Part shown: positions 26,901 through 41,900 of the stretch, piece by piece
How positions within the stretch are numbered: the stretch's first letter is position 1
How the letters are laid out: each line of letters begins with the position of its first letter
Assembly: GCA_907163375.1 (NCBI GenBank)
Contig: CAJQUW010007813.1
Location: 1 to 64,000 of the forward strand
From: Prostheceraeus crozeri
Lineage: Eukaryota > Platyhelminthes > Polycladida > Euryleptidae
Direction of reading: 5' to 3'
Length of the DNA stretch: 64,000 bases
Notes under the pieces: model-generated
What the model saw: only the letters and a program-made list of their open reading frames with translations
The model's database searches: none
Told to the model about the DNA's origin: nothing
Made by a program: the position numbers and the translations under genes

Positions 26901-29900
26901 TTAAATTCATTTAACATCACCTTATCCTCTAAATATGTGAGGGTAAATTACCATGACATGAAAAATTATGAAGGGCAATAATTTTAATCTAGTCCTTCTG
27001 GGAGTGCAGGATAAATTTCATAGTAATATTCGTGTAATCACAATGGCTATGGGACATTTGCCACAGATTTAGAAGACAATTAACAGGTATTCTATGAGAT
27101 CAGCAGGGAGGATAATCGTAGAAATCCGAGGCCAGATTTCTACATTTTCTTGCCCTTCTACCTTCTAACATGGCTGTTTTCGATCTTTTACATAGAGCCA
27201 AGTGATTCCCTTCCAGCATGGACGTCTGTTGCATCTTACAATGAATGAAATTTGTAAAGCAACAAAAATGCGTGCACGCTTAGAAGAATACACAACAGCT
27301 TTATAACAACATTTTTTATAATAATTCATCTTCTTGCACCTACACTTGGAACAAATTCTTGATTGAAATATGATATCGATAAGGTTTGAATTGTGAAAAT
27401 GTTGGCCTATATGTTTATCGAATGATGAAAAAGTAAAATGAACTTATTGCGACTAACGTTAATCAATAAAGTAAGGAGTGACGATGATCCCTTAGTACCC
27501 AAAAAACTTACGTAGTAATGCTGGAAAAATAGTTTTAACCATTTTTAGCCACTTGTAGCCGAAAAATGGTGACAACAGCTGGTGGGGTTTTACTAGGTAA
27601 CCAGGGTGGTTTTTACCGGCCAACCCTGATTCAGACTCAAAAGATTTATGCTTCAACGAGCAAGGGATACAGGTACAGCAGCCCAACTTGGCTAAGTGTG
27701 TTGATTGAAGGATGTATTATGTCGCAAAATATACTGGTGTAATTTTCGAAATGTGTCTTTTTCTATCTCGGGCCGCGAACTTTTCAATCACCCTTCTAAG
27801 TACAAATATTTCTGTCCCTTTTCAGCAGAAGTCTGTGGGTCTAAGCACAGGTGTGATTTCATATTTGCTGCATATGTAGATGCTATAGTTACATATTACA
27901 TATTTCCAGCTAATCACTGGGTCGAATTAGTAAACAATTGCTCAAATTATAGAAAACTTTGTTGTTTTTCTTCAGGTTGGTTATCAAAAAATGCTGCAAT
28001 TGAGTTACGTAGACAAATTTCTTGACGCAATTCATTTGGAGTTTCGTGACAAATACAGAGAAGAATTGGTTAGTTCCTTGAGTTCACTGCTTTCTCGTAA
28101 TTTTGATGTGTTCGCTGATAATTATGCCAATGTTCTGCGCGACACTCAGGCTGCTTGCAAATTGGAAGCTAGTCGCCCTGCAAAAATGCGCACCTTCAAT
28201 GAGTCGCAGAAGTCAAAGAAAACAGTGGCTTCCATGCGCGTTACTCCTTCAGCAGGAACAACGCCAGCCAAACCTTTAACCAATGGTGCCAAAAAACCGA
28301 CACTAATCCCTGAGAAAGACGAGACAGTGGAAAGTGGTGACCCTAAGACAACCGCAGAGTTGATAGAATTGAATAAATCGCGGATGGAAAAGAAATTCGG
28401 GAAAAAAGGAGGTACAGAAAAGAAGTAAGTCATATTCTGATTCCAATGGAATTTAATATAAAATATTTTTTCTTATAGGGAATACCACTAATGCATATTT
28501 TGAAATACCATCTGATGTTATGATTTTCACAGTGCATCCTATAGTTATAGGGCACAGCAGTTTTGATCAGTTATATCGGCCATAATACATAAGTTGTCAC
28601 GTTTTTCCTCTAAATTGCGTTGTATTACATTCTTTATGAATCAAAAAACCAATTATAGAAAATAACTTTCATGTATTCCTTGTAATTTTCAGGTGCTTTG
28701 CAAATGTTTATGTACAAAGTATTCATAGAAATTTGGAAGTCTGATATTTGGCATTCAATTTAGGATGGAATAAGTCAATAAAGTGCATTTCGTCAGTTTT
28801 TTTTTTAATTATCAGTGGTATTATGAATTTAAGAAAGGGAAAATGTAAAACATCCACGATTGTATTCGTCTAATTACTTGCTCTTACTTATTTTCTGATA
28901 TGCCGAGATGTTGATCTGTTCTTTGTGAATTCGACAGGGTTCTCTTGAAGTATTTCCTGTTTCACTTATGATATTCATTACAACCCAAATAAGTGATAAC
29001 CAATACAATCAATAAACAACGTTTTGAGTTGAACACTTCATATTAATTTAATTTGAAATTCTTTTTCGTTAAAGTTCTAATTGTTGTCTTCTTTTTGATA
29101 ATCACAAGTTCCTGTGTTATTACATTTTGCTGTCATGAATTCATTATTTGAACAAAACATCGATCTACATAATATATGTTTTCAGTGAGATGATTGTCGC
29201 TTACTATTGATAAATCTCTTGTTTTTATAAATATTTTTGATTTGTTGCTCAATTTTCAAAGTTGTGTTCATAGAATTTATCACTGAAGTTATGTTAGTAT
29301 TTGAAGGGTTATGGTAGATGTAAAAGGTATGGCAAGTGCATTGTCACTTTTTGAATTTGATTTTAAATATGTTCCGTTTTACCATCCGAAATAAACTCGT
29401 CAGGGTAAGATAGATTTTTAAGGAAGATTTTCATTCTAAAAGTCGGGATTCTCTTCGAGACTTGCGCATATTCTTGAAACAAGATCATACATGATGGCTC
29501 TTTTGATATAACTGGGATGCTTGGATTGGAAATGTTGGTACTGCTGAGTAACTGCTGTACTGTTGTTGGTACTGTTGAGTAGCTGTACTTTCATAAAAAA
29601 TGTATCACGATTTTTTTCATTCAACTTCACAATCAATACATCCAAAAATGAAATTTGTTTTGTGTCCATCTCCATTGTGAATTGCATATTACAGTTCAGT
29701 TGGTTGAGAATTTGATTAAAATCTCTTAAATCTCGTCAAAAATCCATGTGATAAAGCAATCATCAAGATACCTCTTCCATCTTCTCTTCACATACTCACA
29801 ATTTTCTTCGCCCCATAAATTTCTTACTTTTTCATAAAACTAAATGTCTAAGTAGCCAAGGGTTGCATAAGTTGGGGCAACTACTGTACCCATTGCTGTA

Positions 29901-32900
29901 CCTTTAATTTGTGTTTGGTGATCATTTCCAAATGAGAAATTGTTTGTAAACGACAATATTGACCTTTCAATTATGAATTCCTGTTAGAAGCTTTCTATGC
30001 CTAAATCGTGAGAAATGTTTGTGTATAAGTTCACAACATCGAATGTCACCAACTATGTTGGCATCATATATCACACAAGAAAAGGAGGTTCAGACCTCTA
30101 GACCAGGGGTCGCCAACCTGGGGCCCGCGGGCCATCAATGGCCCGCGTAAGAAGACGAAATGGCCCGCAGGTTTCTACGTTAGGCCCATAAGCTTATCAG
30201 CGTCTTCGCATACAGTAGATAGAATATGTGTACTATTCGTGACGTCTTTAGTGTTAATGTTAGTTTATTCGAAAACACACTTTACCACCTTTTATCTTTT
30301 ATGAGGTTTACTTGATCGTGTGATATGGTGCTTATGCATACACACACAGTTCGAGGTCGTAGAATTTCTATGAAGTGAATGTCTTCGTCACAAATTTCAT
30401 TTGTCTTCATCACATTGTCTTCATTCACAAATGAATACATCACAGATTTGGTTGGATGCGGCGAGCAGTGACGTCATGAATGCAAGCAAATAGGGAAGTC
30501 TTTCGCACGGGTACATTACATTCATTTAATGCGCTTCGAGTATGGCAAGTAAACGGAGTAGCGACGGAATTATCAAGCGTACATTTCTTGATGAATGGCG
30601 TTTAGCCTATTTCTTCTGCATGCGTCAAAAGGACAGATGTCCTGTTTGTATCATATGTCATAAGACCGTGACAGAGTGTAAGAAATACAACCTCGAACGC
30701 CATTTCAATACCAATCATCGGGGCTTTAACGCAAGGTTTCCTATGAGTGATCATCCATCCAGACAACGAGAGTATGACCGCCTATTTCGTGCCCTAGATG
30801 GAATGAGTCAAAGTATGTTTACCGCCTGCTCATCAACAGATCATGTCACTGATGCCAGCTTCCGAATTACTCAACTCATCGTGCGGCATAAGAAACCATT
30901 TTCTGATGGAGAGTTTGTCAAAGAATGTTTTCTTGTGGGAGCAGGTGCATTATACAAGTCATTTCACAATAACCAACAGATCATTGAACAGATTCGAAAG
31001 ATGTCCCTGTCTCCTCAAACGTGTACTCGACGATGTGAACAAATCTCCGCCGATTTATCTGCTCAGCTTCGTACGTGTTTGGCTGCATCACCATACTTTT
31101 CTCTTGCTATTGACGAAAGTACCGACATAAGCGACACTTCGCAACTTTTGATTTTCATTCGCTTCTTCGATGTGATCATAAAGTGTGTCAGAGAAGATCT
31201 TTTGTGCATGAAATCACTTACTGGAAGAACAACTGGACAAGATATTTGTGATGCTGTTTACGAGGCTTGTGATTCATTTGGACTAAACTGGCAGCATTTG
31301 ACATCGATTACAACTGATGGCGCTCCATCGATGGTTGGTCGAAAAACTGGTTTCCTTGTTTTATTACGGCAGAAAACAGGTGTCAATTTTCTTGTTTACC
31401 ACTGCATAATTCACCAGCAAGCTCTCTGCTCCAAATTACGCCGAGGTGACTACATGAATTTCGTTATGGTCACAGTCACAAAAGTGATCAATCGGATTCG
31501 CAATAGTTCACTTCAACATCGTCTCTTCAAAACCCTTTTGAAAGAAGTAGAATGTGAATACGGTGACCTGATTTTATATAACCATATCAGATGGCTTTCA
31601 AGAGGAACCGTGCTCCAGAGATTCATTGCCGTCTTGCCGCAAATTGAAAAATATCTCAACGACCATGGTCATGGAAATAATAATGACTTTTCTGCGCTGG
31701 AAGATAGCACCTTTCGCACGTGGTTAGGAATTCTAGCTGATATGAGCAAGCACTTCAATGTCTTGAACGAAAAGCTCCAAGGCAAAATGAAACCGATATT
31801 CAACCTCTACGAGCATGTTACCGAGTTTCGAGGAATTTTGACTTTGTTTAAGCGCCAAATTGAGAGCGATGATCTCATTATGTTTTCGAACACAAAAGCT
31901 CTATCAGGAGATGTGCATGAAGCGGCCGCTTGTTTGAGTGATTACCTGGATGACATTATCATCGAATTCGACTCACGATTTACAGACTTCAGCGATCTTG
32001 AGCAGGTTTTTTTGTTCATTAAAGATCCCTTCATTTGTTCTCAAACAAGTTCCATTGCTGAGCTTTTTGAAAAGCATTTTGACATCAATAAAGCAGAGTG
32101 CGAGTTGGAATTGGTTGGTTTAAAGGCCGAACTAGGACTGAAGCATCAGCACGCTGAAAATGATGCTACTTCGTTTTGGCTGCAATTTGTTCCGGCTCGA
32201 TTCCGAATCCTTAGGTTAGTTGCAACTCGTATCCTCGTCATGTTTGGCAGCACCTACATATGCGAGTCCGCTTTCTCAAATATGAAATTTATCAAAAATC
32301 CTCATCGTTCTCGTTTGACTGATAAGCATATGGACGCCATTCTTCGAATCGCCTTATCAAGTTTTGACCCACGTTTCTCCCTTCTTGTTAGCAATTTACA
32401 ATCACAACCGTCTCATTGATTACTTGTTTCATTAACTTGTTTCTTATAAATCTCAACTTGTTTTTGTTAAATAAAGGGAAAATTAAATGGGTAAGCCGGC
32501 GATTTGCCGAGTTTATTATAGTTAATTAGACTGAAATGCTTTTTCTCACTTCATATTGAACAATTATAACAAAGTTATTATTATAACATTTCCTAAACAG
32601 TCATCAAATTCTGAACTTATAACTTATGATAAGAAAGTCCGAGGTTTTTCGCAAAAACTAAAATGAGAAATGAAATACATATTCATATTTTAATGAAACC
32701 ATCAATCAATTATTTCTATCGAGTGTTGTTTAAATTGGCAAATTCAGAATGAAATACATGTGGATATGTGGCTATGAGCAGGAAACGTTTGTTTTATCAT
32801 GAGATATAATGATCTAGAAATCTAGAAATATTTCTTGGCCCATTGAGAATTTTGCTGATATACTTTGGCCCGCGTATGAAAAAGGTTGGCGACCCCTGCT

Positions 32901-35900
32901 CTAGACTAAGTCAGGATATACGAGATTACTTACAGATTTAGATTTATGCATTATAATCGCAGTGATAATTGTCTTTTGAAACAAGTAAACGAATAATCAC
33001 ACGTGCCTAGAAAATAGAACATGAAGTGGAGTTTTCAAAAATTATCACAAATGTAAAATGGAGGTACTGAATAGGTTATGTACCAAAGATTAGTGCTCTA
33101 GAATCCGGAAAGCCATCAGTTTGTGAATGACATATGCTCGGTATTATCTCCTTTGTTTTTCTTATGATGGTGAGTGGTGACTGCATGGCAAGTTAAGCAG
33201 TCAGCTAAATATCTTCCCGATTACAAATCACTCAATCGATTCGTTGCAATTATTAACACACAGCAGCAATCAATTTATTGCAATCATTCTGTGGCCCCAA
33301 TCAATTGCGGCCAATTAATTGCATTGTAGCTAATTTTTGACAACCTTTGATTTGATTTATGCCAATCCTGTACAAAATAATAACTAATAATGTGATCTAC
33401 TTCACTGTCACTAAATTTATTTTGCCATTTTTTAGGAAAAAGCCTGCTGCATCATCTTCTCTTGCTCCTGCTAAGCCTGTTGTGAAGGGAAAGCAAAATC
33501 GTAAATGGGACAATGGTGTAACCAAGGAAGAAGCAGCAATGCTTGATTACAGTAACTCACAGGACATACCTGGAGCTATTCCTGCGTCAGACGGCTTCAA
33601 TAACGATGAGATTGAAACACTACGTGACCAACTCTCGGCTGAACTCGGCGATGTGGAAGTTCCATCCGATGACAGTGAAGAGGAAGATGATGAGGAAGTT
33701 CAGCAGCAAGATGCTCCACCGACATCAAAGCGTCGGTAGGTTTTGTAGTTACAGGGGACAAACACCTACCGGTATCTTGCTGACCTTAGACTCGAACTAT
33801 CCATTTTCAGGCTCTCAATGTCAGGGGACCAATGTACTTTCCCTTGCTCTCATTTCCGGGAGGAAAAGTTGCAATTTTTGGAAGTTGACTCTAAGATTCT
33901 GTATTATTCAACTTCCCCACTCTTAATCTTGAACTGAGATTTTGTTTAAGATTCAAACTGAAATATCAAGGCTTGTGGCTTCTAGGAGACTTTGTTAAGT
34001 TTGCACTTAGATCTTTGTTAAGATTTAGACTGATTTAAATATCTGAATCGTGGCTTCTAGAAGAATTTATTTGCATCTGTTTTTCCGAGGGGAATTAAGT
34101 TACAGCAGACTTTTGTAATATTTTTCCGGCCAGCAATTTAGATTGAGGGAAAGGAATATCATTACACCGGACAGATCATTGCATTCCAATACTTGGGCAC
34201 AAGTTATCTCTCGTTTGCTCCTTTCTTTTCGGGTAAAGAAAAATCTTACCAAGTATCCTGCGTACAAAAGTGATGGAAACAATTTGAATATTGATTCTCC
34301 TGCCATCCTCGTCACCGCAATGTTTCTTCGACCGAATTAGGTGAATTATGTGCATTTCTCGAATGTAGCCACCAATGATCGACCTACTCGATGCATTCTC
34401 CTTTGCCAACATCTGGCAACAATCTCTGGCTTCAGATTCGCTCCTGCAACTCATCTCTTTGTGTGAAAGTAAGAAGGATAGTTCCTCTGGGTCATTGGCT
34501 GCTCTCTCACTGACTTGCACTCCCTCGATCTCGTACACTTGTCGATGAACAAGATTCAGAAGATGACCACAAAATCAATATGCAAATTTTATACACATAA
34601 ATATCATAATCACTCAGAAAAATGCGCAAGGATCTTAAGCTAAGTCTGACTAGCTAATGCTTTTGGAAGCGTGTTGCTGCCACAGACTTGTCCTGAGAGA
34701 AATAGTGAAGTTGTCAAGTCCTTTTTGATTGTTTTTATTTTGCTTTAGCCTGAGAGCAACTGATGGTGACTGAAAGATCTGGAACTCTCGAAATAGGAGT
34801 AATTATTCTGCCTATTCAGTATGCATTTCTATTTTATCCATCCAATAATTCGAACTAATTGTTCTTCTCAAATAATTTTGTAAATTGTATAATCAACAAA
34901 ATTGATGCTGAAATTGAAAAAGTCATGCCATAACTAAAAATACCCGCACACCATTTTTAAAGGTCCATTAAAATGTAATATGAAAACCCAAACAGTATGG
35001 ATGAGGGAGGAAAGGAAATCCGATGAGATGGTTTTTTTTAAATTGCAACCCTGATGACGGAAAATATGGGGGATCGAATGAAATTGATGCCGGTATTGTA
35101 TGCTTTATTTGACCTGAAACCAAATGAGAGTTAGGATTTAGGAATGCACTGAACCCTATATTGCTAGTGCTTTCTGAAGTCAAAAAATCTTAAGGGAAAA
35201 TGATCACACCACAAAATCTAGGTTCTTCTCAATAATTCTAGATGCACGAATTAATGAGGTCAAAAGTGAGACCTTTGGAAAAATGTGAACCCATTAGAAA
35301 TTTCTCAAATCCAGATATACATGTACGTGTGAAATGATGACCATTGAGCAATGACACTGCATTTGGCATATAGTTTTTCAACATTAATTCATGCCTTTTG
35401 ATGTAAACTGAAATCACAAGATAGTTGTGAGGTAGAGCATTATGATAAAATTGCTTTTAATCAGTTTCAAACAGTAACATTTGTCGATCACTGAAATTTA
35501 TGGTTTTCACAGGTTTGGATTCGGTTTACTGTCCAGCTTTCTACCTGGTGCGAAGACACTCACTAAAGAAGAGATGAAACCTGCATTGGAGAAAATGAAA
35601 GATCACTTGATTGCCAAGAATGTGGCTGCGGATGTATCGGAGGAGTTAATCAACTCCGTGGCCACCAAATTAGAAGGGAAACAACTGGGAACGTTCGAGC
35701 GCGTTGTTAGCGCCGTTCGTAATGCCTTAGAAGAGGCCTGCTCACAAATTTTGGCTCCCAAACGACGTGTGGACATTTTGAGAGATGTTTTGGAAGCTAA
35801 AGCGAGGGGCTTGCCCTATGTTGTCGTATTCTGTGGTGTAAATGGTGTTGGAAAATCTACGAACCTTGCCAAGGTAATTTCGAATTAACGACTCGTCACT

Positions 35901-38900
35901 AAAACTCGAATTTATATTTCATCAGATTGGTCGAATATTTATTTATTCATTCGATAAAGAACGTAATGATAAAATTCCCATTTTATTCAGAAATATTAGG
36001 ATAAATATTTTCTTCTCAGGTACTTGAAGGCTCACTTGAACAAAATGAATAATACAGCACAATGCGTTCAAAAAATGACTTGAAAACTAGATCAACATTC
36101 TAGTTATTAAAATTACGATGCCATGCTTTATTAGAAGCATTTCGTCTCAACGCATTTTAGTCTGTTTACGATTTAAAGATTTAGTGAGTGTTCGCGCTAC
36201 TGTACGCTGTAGATCAGGGGTCGCCAACCTTTTTCATACGCGGGCCAAAGTATATCAGCAAAATTCTCAACGGGCCAAGAAATATTTCTAGATCATTATA
36301 TCTCATGATAAAACAAACGTTTCCTGCTCATAGCCACATATCCACATGTATTTCATTCTGAATTTGCCAATTTAAACAACACTCGATAGAAATAATTGAT
36401 TGATGGTTTCATTAAAATATGAATATATATTTCATTTCTCATTTTAGTTTTTGCGAAAAACCTCGGACTTTCTTATCATAAGTTATAAGTTCAGAATTTG
36501 ATGACTGTTTAGGAAATGTTATAATAATAACTTTGTTATAATTGTTCAATATGAAGTGAGAAAAAGCATTTCAGTCTAATTAACTATAATAAACTCGGCA
36601 AATCGCCGGCTTACCCATTTAATTTTCCCTTTATTTAACAAAAACAAGTTGAGATTTATAAGAAACAAGTTAATGAAACAAGTAATCAATGAGACGGTTG
36701 TGATTGTAAATTGCTAACAAGAAGGGAGAAACGTGGGTCAAAACTTGATAAGGCGATTCGAAGAATGGCGTCCATATGCTCATCAGTCAAACGAGAACGA
36801 TGAGGATTTTTGATAAATTTAATATTTGAGAAAGCGGACTCGCATATGTAGGTGCTGCCAAACATGACGAGGATACGAGTTGCAACTAACCTAAGGATTC
36901 GGAATCGAGCCGGAACAAATTGCAGCCAAAACGAAGTAGCATCATTTTCAGCGTGCTGATGCTTCAGTCCTAGTTCGGCCTTTAAACCAACCAATTCCAG
37001 CTCGCACTCTGCTTTATTGATGTCAAAATGCTTTTCAAAAAGCTCAGCAATGGAACTTGTTTGAGAACAAATGAAGGGATCTTTATGCCATGAACAAAAA
37101 AACCTGCAGTATCAAGATCGCTGAAGTCTGTAAATCGTGGAGTCGAATTCGATGATAATGTCATCCAGGTAATCACTAAAACAAGCGGCCGCTTCATGCA
37201 CATCTCCTGATAGAGCTTTTGTGTTCGGAAACATAATGAGATCATCGCTCTCAATTTGGCGCTTAAACAAAGTCAAAATTCCTCGAAACTCGGTAATTCA
37301 TGTCGTAGAGGTGTGAAAATCTGGGGTTTCATTTCAATGCCTTGGAGCTTTTCGTATTTTCAAGACATTGAAGTGCTTGCTGCATATCAGCTAGAATTCC
37401 ATTTAACCACGTGCGAAAGGTGCTATCTTCAGGATCAGCGCAGAAAATCTTGTACATGACTTTCTCTCATGACCATGGTCGTTGAGATATTTTTCAATTT
37501 GCGGCAAGACGGCAATGAATCTCTGGAGCACGGCTCCTCTTGAAAGCCATCTGATATGGTTATATAAAATCAGGTCACCGTATTCACATTCTACTTCTTT
37601 CAAAAGGGTTTTGAAGAGACGATGTTGAAGTGAACTATTGCGAATCCGATTGATCACTTTTGTGACTGTGACCATAACGAAATTCATGTAGTCACCTCGG
37701 CGTAATTTGGAGCAGAGAGCTTGCTGGTGAATTATGCAGTGGTAAACAAGAAAATTGACACCTGTTTTCTGCCGTAATAAAACAAGGAAACCAGTTTTTC
37801 GACCAACCATCGATGGAGCGCCATCAGTTGTAATCGATGTCAAATGCTGCCAGTTTAGTCCAAATGAATCACAAGCCTCGTAAACAGCATCACAAATATC
37901 TTGTCCAGTTGTTCTTCCAGTAAGTGATTTCATGCACAAAAGATCTTCTCTGACACACTTTATGATCACATCGAAGAAGCGAATGAAAATCAAAAGTTGC
38001 GAAGTGTCGCTTATGTCGGTACTTTCGTCAATAGCAAGAGAAAAGTATGGTGATGCAGCCAAACACGTACGAAGCTGAGCAGATAAATCGGCGGAGATTT
38101 GTTCACATCGTCGAGTACACGTTTGAGGAGACAGGGACATCTTTCGAATCTGTTCAATGATCTGTTGGTTATTGTGAAATGACTTGTATAATGCACCTGC
38201 TCCCACAAGAAAACATTCTTTGACAAACTCTCCATCAGAAAATGGTTTCTTATGCCGCACGATGAGTTGAGTAATTCGGAAGCTGGCATCAGTGACATGA
38301 TCTGTTGATGAGCAGGCGGTAAACATACTTTGACTCATTCCATCTAGGGCACGAAATAGGCGGTCATACTCTCGTTGTCTGGATGGATGATCACTCATAG
38401 GAAACCTTGCGTTAAAGCCCCGATGATTGGTATTGAAATGGCGTTCGAGGTTGTATTTCTTACACTCTGTCACGGTCTTATGACATATGATACAAACAGG
38501 ACATCTGTCCTTTTGACGCATGCAGAAGAAATAGGCTAAACGCCATTCATCAAGAAATGTACGCTTGATAATTCCGTCGCTACTCCGTTTACTTGCCATA
38601 CTCGAAGCGCATTAAATGAATGTAATGTACCCGTGCGAAAGACTTCCCTATTTGCTTGCATTCATGACGTCACTGCTCGCCGCATCCAACCAAATCTGTG
38701 ATGTATTCATTTGTGAATGAAGACAATGTGATGAAGACAAATAAAATTTGTGACGAAGACATTCACTTCATAGAAATTCTACGACCTCGAACTGTGTGTG
38801 TATGCATAAGCACCATATCACACGATCAAGTAAACCTCATAAAAGATAAAAGGTGGTAAAGTGTGTTTTCGAATAAACTAACATTAACACTAAAGACGTC

Positions 38901-41900
38901 ACGAATAGTACACATATTCTATCTACTGTATGCGAAGACGCTGATAAGCTTATGGGCCTAACGTAGAAACCTGCGGGCCATTTCGTCTTCTTACGCGGGC
39001 CATTGATGGCCCGCGACCCCTGCTGTAGATATTCTGAACAGTTACTCAAACGTGAAACCTGATTCTCTTTCCCTGAAAAAAGATAATGGAATTTAATCTC
39101 GGTCGATATCAATAACTTGCGATCGGCAAGTTCTTTAATCAAGTGACTTCCTCATAGTTGACAATGCCGCTGCACTGCTGATTTTGGGCATTTTCGACAG
39201 TTTCAGTGTCTCGGATGGCAAGTTTATTATTAAATTATCTTTGAAATGTTCACTGCAAAACATGCAGTTAGTGAATGAGGTAATATTGCTCTTTGAATTC
39301 GTCCGCACGTTAAAATAATTGTGTGATCGATATGTCCTAGGTTTTCCTTGATTTGTTATCGTTTCGGTAAACATAGAAATAGGAATGCAGACGAGAGGTT
39401 TTTTATGATTTTGATAAGGTTAGGTTGTTGATTCTCTTTGATTGAGGCGGTATTAATACAGCATCAACGTTCTCAGTATTGATAAATCTGCCGCTTAAGT
39501 CAATACTTAACAACTTCTCTCTAAGTGCCCTGGAGTGGATTTTGATCATTGATTTGAATTAGATATTTGCTTAGTTAGCCTATCTAAGAGCAGACAGAAA
39601 TCCAACCTATTATACAAATATACCAATTTATTCACAAAGAATCCATTATGCAATCGCACTACATGCACTTCGCATCTTAGGATTCTGTGACAAAATATTT
39701 ATTTACACATGTATTTGCATTTGTCTATCTTGAAATGTATATTCATTGTGCTGAAATATTTAATTTATTTAATTGTATAGGCCTGTACATAATAACAATA
39801 AATCCGAGCTCTGTTAATCACTAATATGTATACAAAAAATAGATAATTTGAATTTTTGCTTTCAGATTTGTTTCTGGCTCACTGGACAGGGCCATCGTGT
39901 AATGATCGCCGCCTGTGATACATTTCGTAGCGGTGCGGTGGAACAATTGAAGACGCATGTACGTCGTCTCAACTCTATACATGGATCGGCTGCGCAGCAG
40001 ATGGTGCAATTATATGAGAAGGGTTATGGTAAAGACGCAGCTGGCATTGCCATGGAAGCTATCAATTTTGCCCGTGATACCAAGGTGGAGGTGGTTTTGG
40101 TCGATACCGCTGGTAGAATGCAAGACAATGAACCTTTAATGCGCTCTCTTGCCAAACTCATCCGTGTAAATGATCCCAACCTCGTTCTCTTTGTGGGTGA
40201 AGCACTCGTCGGAAATGACGGTGTTGACCAACTTGTCAGCTTCAATCGCTCACTCGCTAATTTCAGCAACTCCACGGATCCTCATCTTATTGATGGCATC
40301 GTACTTACCAAGTTTGACACGGTAGACGATCAGGTAAGCCTTTTCTTCATCGTCGTCAATCTGTACATCATGCTTCTCAACTAAGAATACAATATCAAAA
40401 CAGTCAATCACATCGCTTCACGTGCAATCATTGCGCATTATCAATGAAATTTCAACCACCAGATATGCAATATCAGACTGCTTTTCTGAAAGCACAAATA
40501 TGAAAAACACGTGTACTACAAGAAAAGCAAGAAGTCAATATAAAATATAGGCCTACGTTCAACACATTCACGGAAGTACTGAATTTCACTTTGATGAACA
40601 GAAGGAAATTAAAAGATATCGATCATGTGATTAAGATATAGGGCCCACAACCGATTAAATTGATAATCCTCATAGATAATTGGGCATGAACCGAATTACT
40701 AGAAATTTTATTTTCCAGAAACGTAGCACTCATGAGACGGTGACTAGGTTAATTGCTGTGAAATTTCTAGTTCCGTCATTTTTCTACCGAAGTTTCTGCA
40801 GTTCAAAATACCGAACTTAGATGCAATTAAAAGTAATGTAGAAAATTACCACAAACTGACCCTTGAGTCACACATTAAGTATGTCAAGCGTGAAATAAAA
40901 ATCAACGATCGCAAATATAAAGTATGCAATGACAGCCGCAGTAAATTGTCTTGGTTACGTATGTGCATTCTGGATATGATGATACTGGCAGAAGTTAAAA
41001 GTAAAATGAAAACTCACACAATGAGACATAATTCTAAAATTTCCAAACTATGGCTGGACCAGAGATTGCCAGCACCGGACTGTATAGTCAATAAAAGCAA
41101 ATGCGTGCTCTCTCCTATTGAGAATGAGACACTAAGATTTGGTTTAAAAAACAGCATCTCTACTGCAACTCATACCAAAAAAGACTGATAATTTTGGAAT
41201 AAAGTACCAAATAGAAAAAACCATTACTGCGAATTGCAAAGACAATGAAGAATTATCAGTAACACAGGCGCTAAAACAAGATATCATAGCAACAGTGAAC
41301 AACTTCGAAAATAATGCAAAAAGTTAGTACCGCAGTAATACAATTAAAAGGCTACACAGAACACTGACTAATCTAGCAAAAATGAAAAATTTGAAAATTT
41401 GCTCATTTGATAAAGGTAACGGTATTGTACTTGTAGATGCTGATGAATACTTCAACAAATTAGACGTAATTATCAATGATACCTCTAAGTTTAAAAAGGT
41501 ACAAGTACCAGATGACTTAAAAAAGCACCCTACCATTATGGAAGAAGCCAGATTGTATCGATACTTAGTAAAATATGTAAAACGGTACATCACAGAAGAT
41601 ACATACAAGTACATTATGCCATCTGGTAGTGAACCAGCTAAAATGTACGGTACGATAAAAGTACATAAAACTAACGCTCCTGCTCGACCAATTGTCAGTA
41701 CAAGAGGGTCGTACAATTACAATTTGGCCAAGTACCTCGATACAATTATCAAACAACACATCAATAAAACGTACTTGCTGAGTTCAACAGCTGAATTTAT
41801 TGACAATTAAAGAAAACAGTCGGTATTTAATAAGAATAATGTCTTAGGGTGGAATGCACATCTTCGTAATAAGTAATCAGCGATTAGTAAATTGATCAAT

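Noticed and set aside
28426-28428. In-frame TAA that might end SRPRA after exon 3
   Set aside because: It overlaps the GTAAGT donor; the next exon joins in correct phase and continues the conserved linker.
30843-31130. 95-residue frame within the hAT, repeated exactly at 38011-38298
   Set aside because: It is a shadow frame of the transposase, duplicated only because the whole element is duplicated.
34176-34538. 120-residue frame on the - strand in intron 4
   Set aside because: No motif, no repeat context and no splice or poly(A) support; likely a chance frame.
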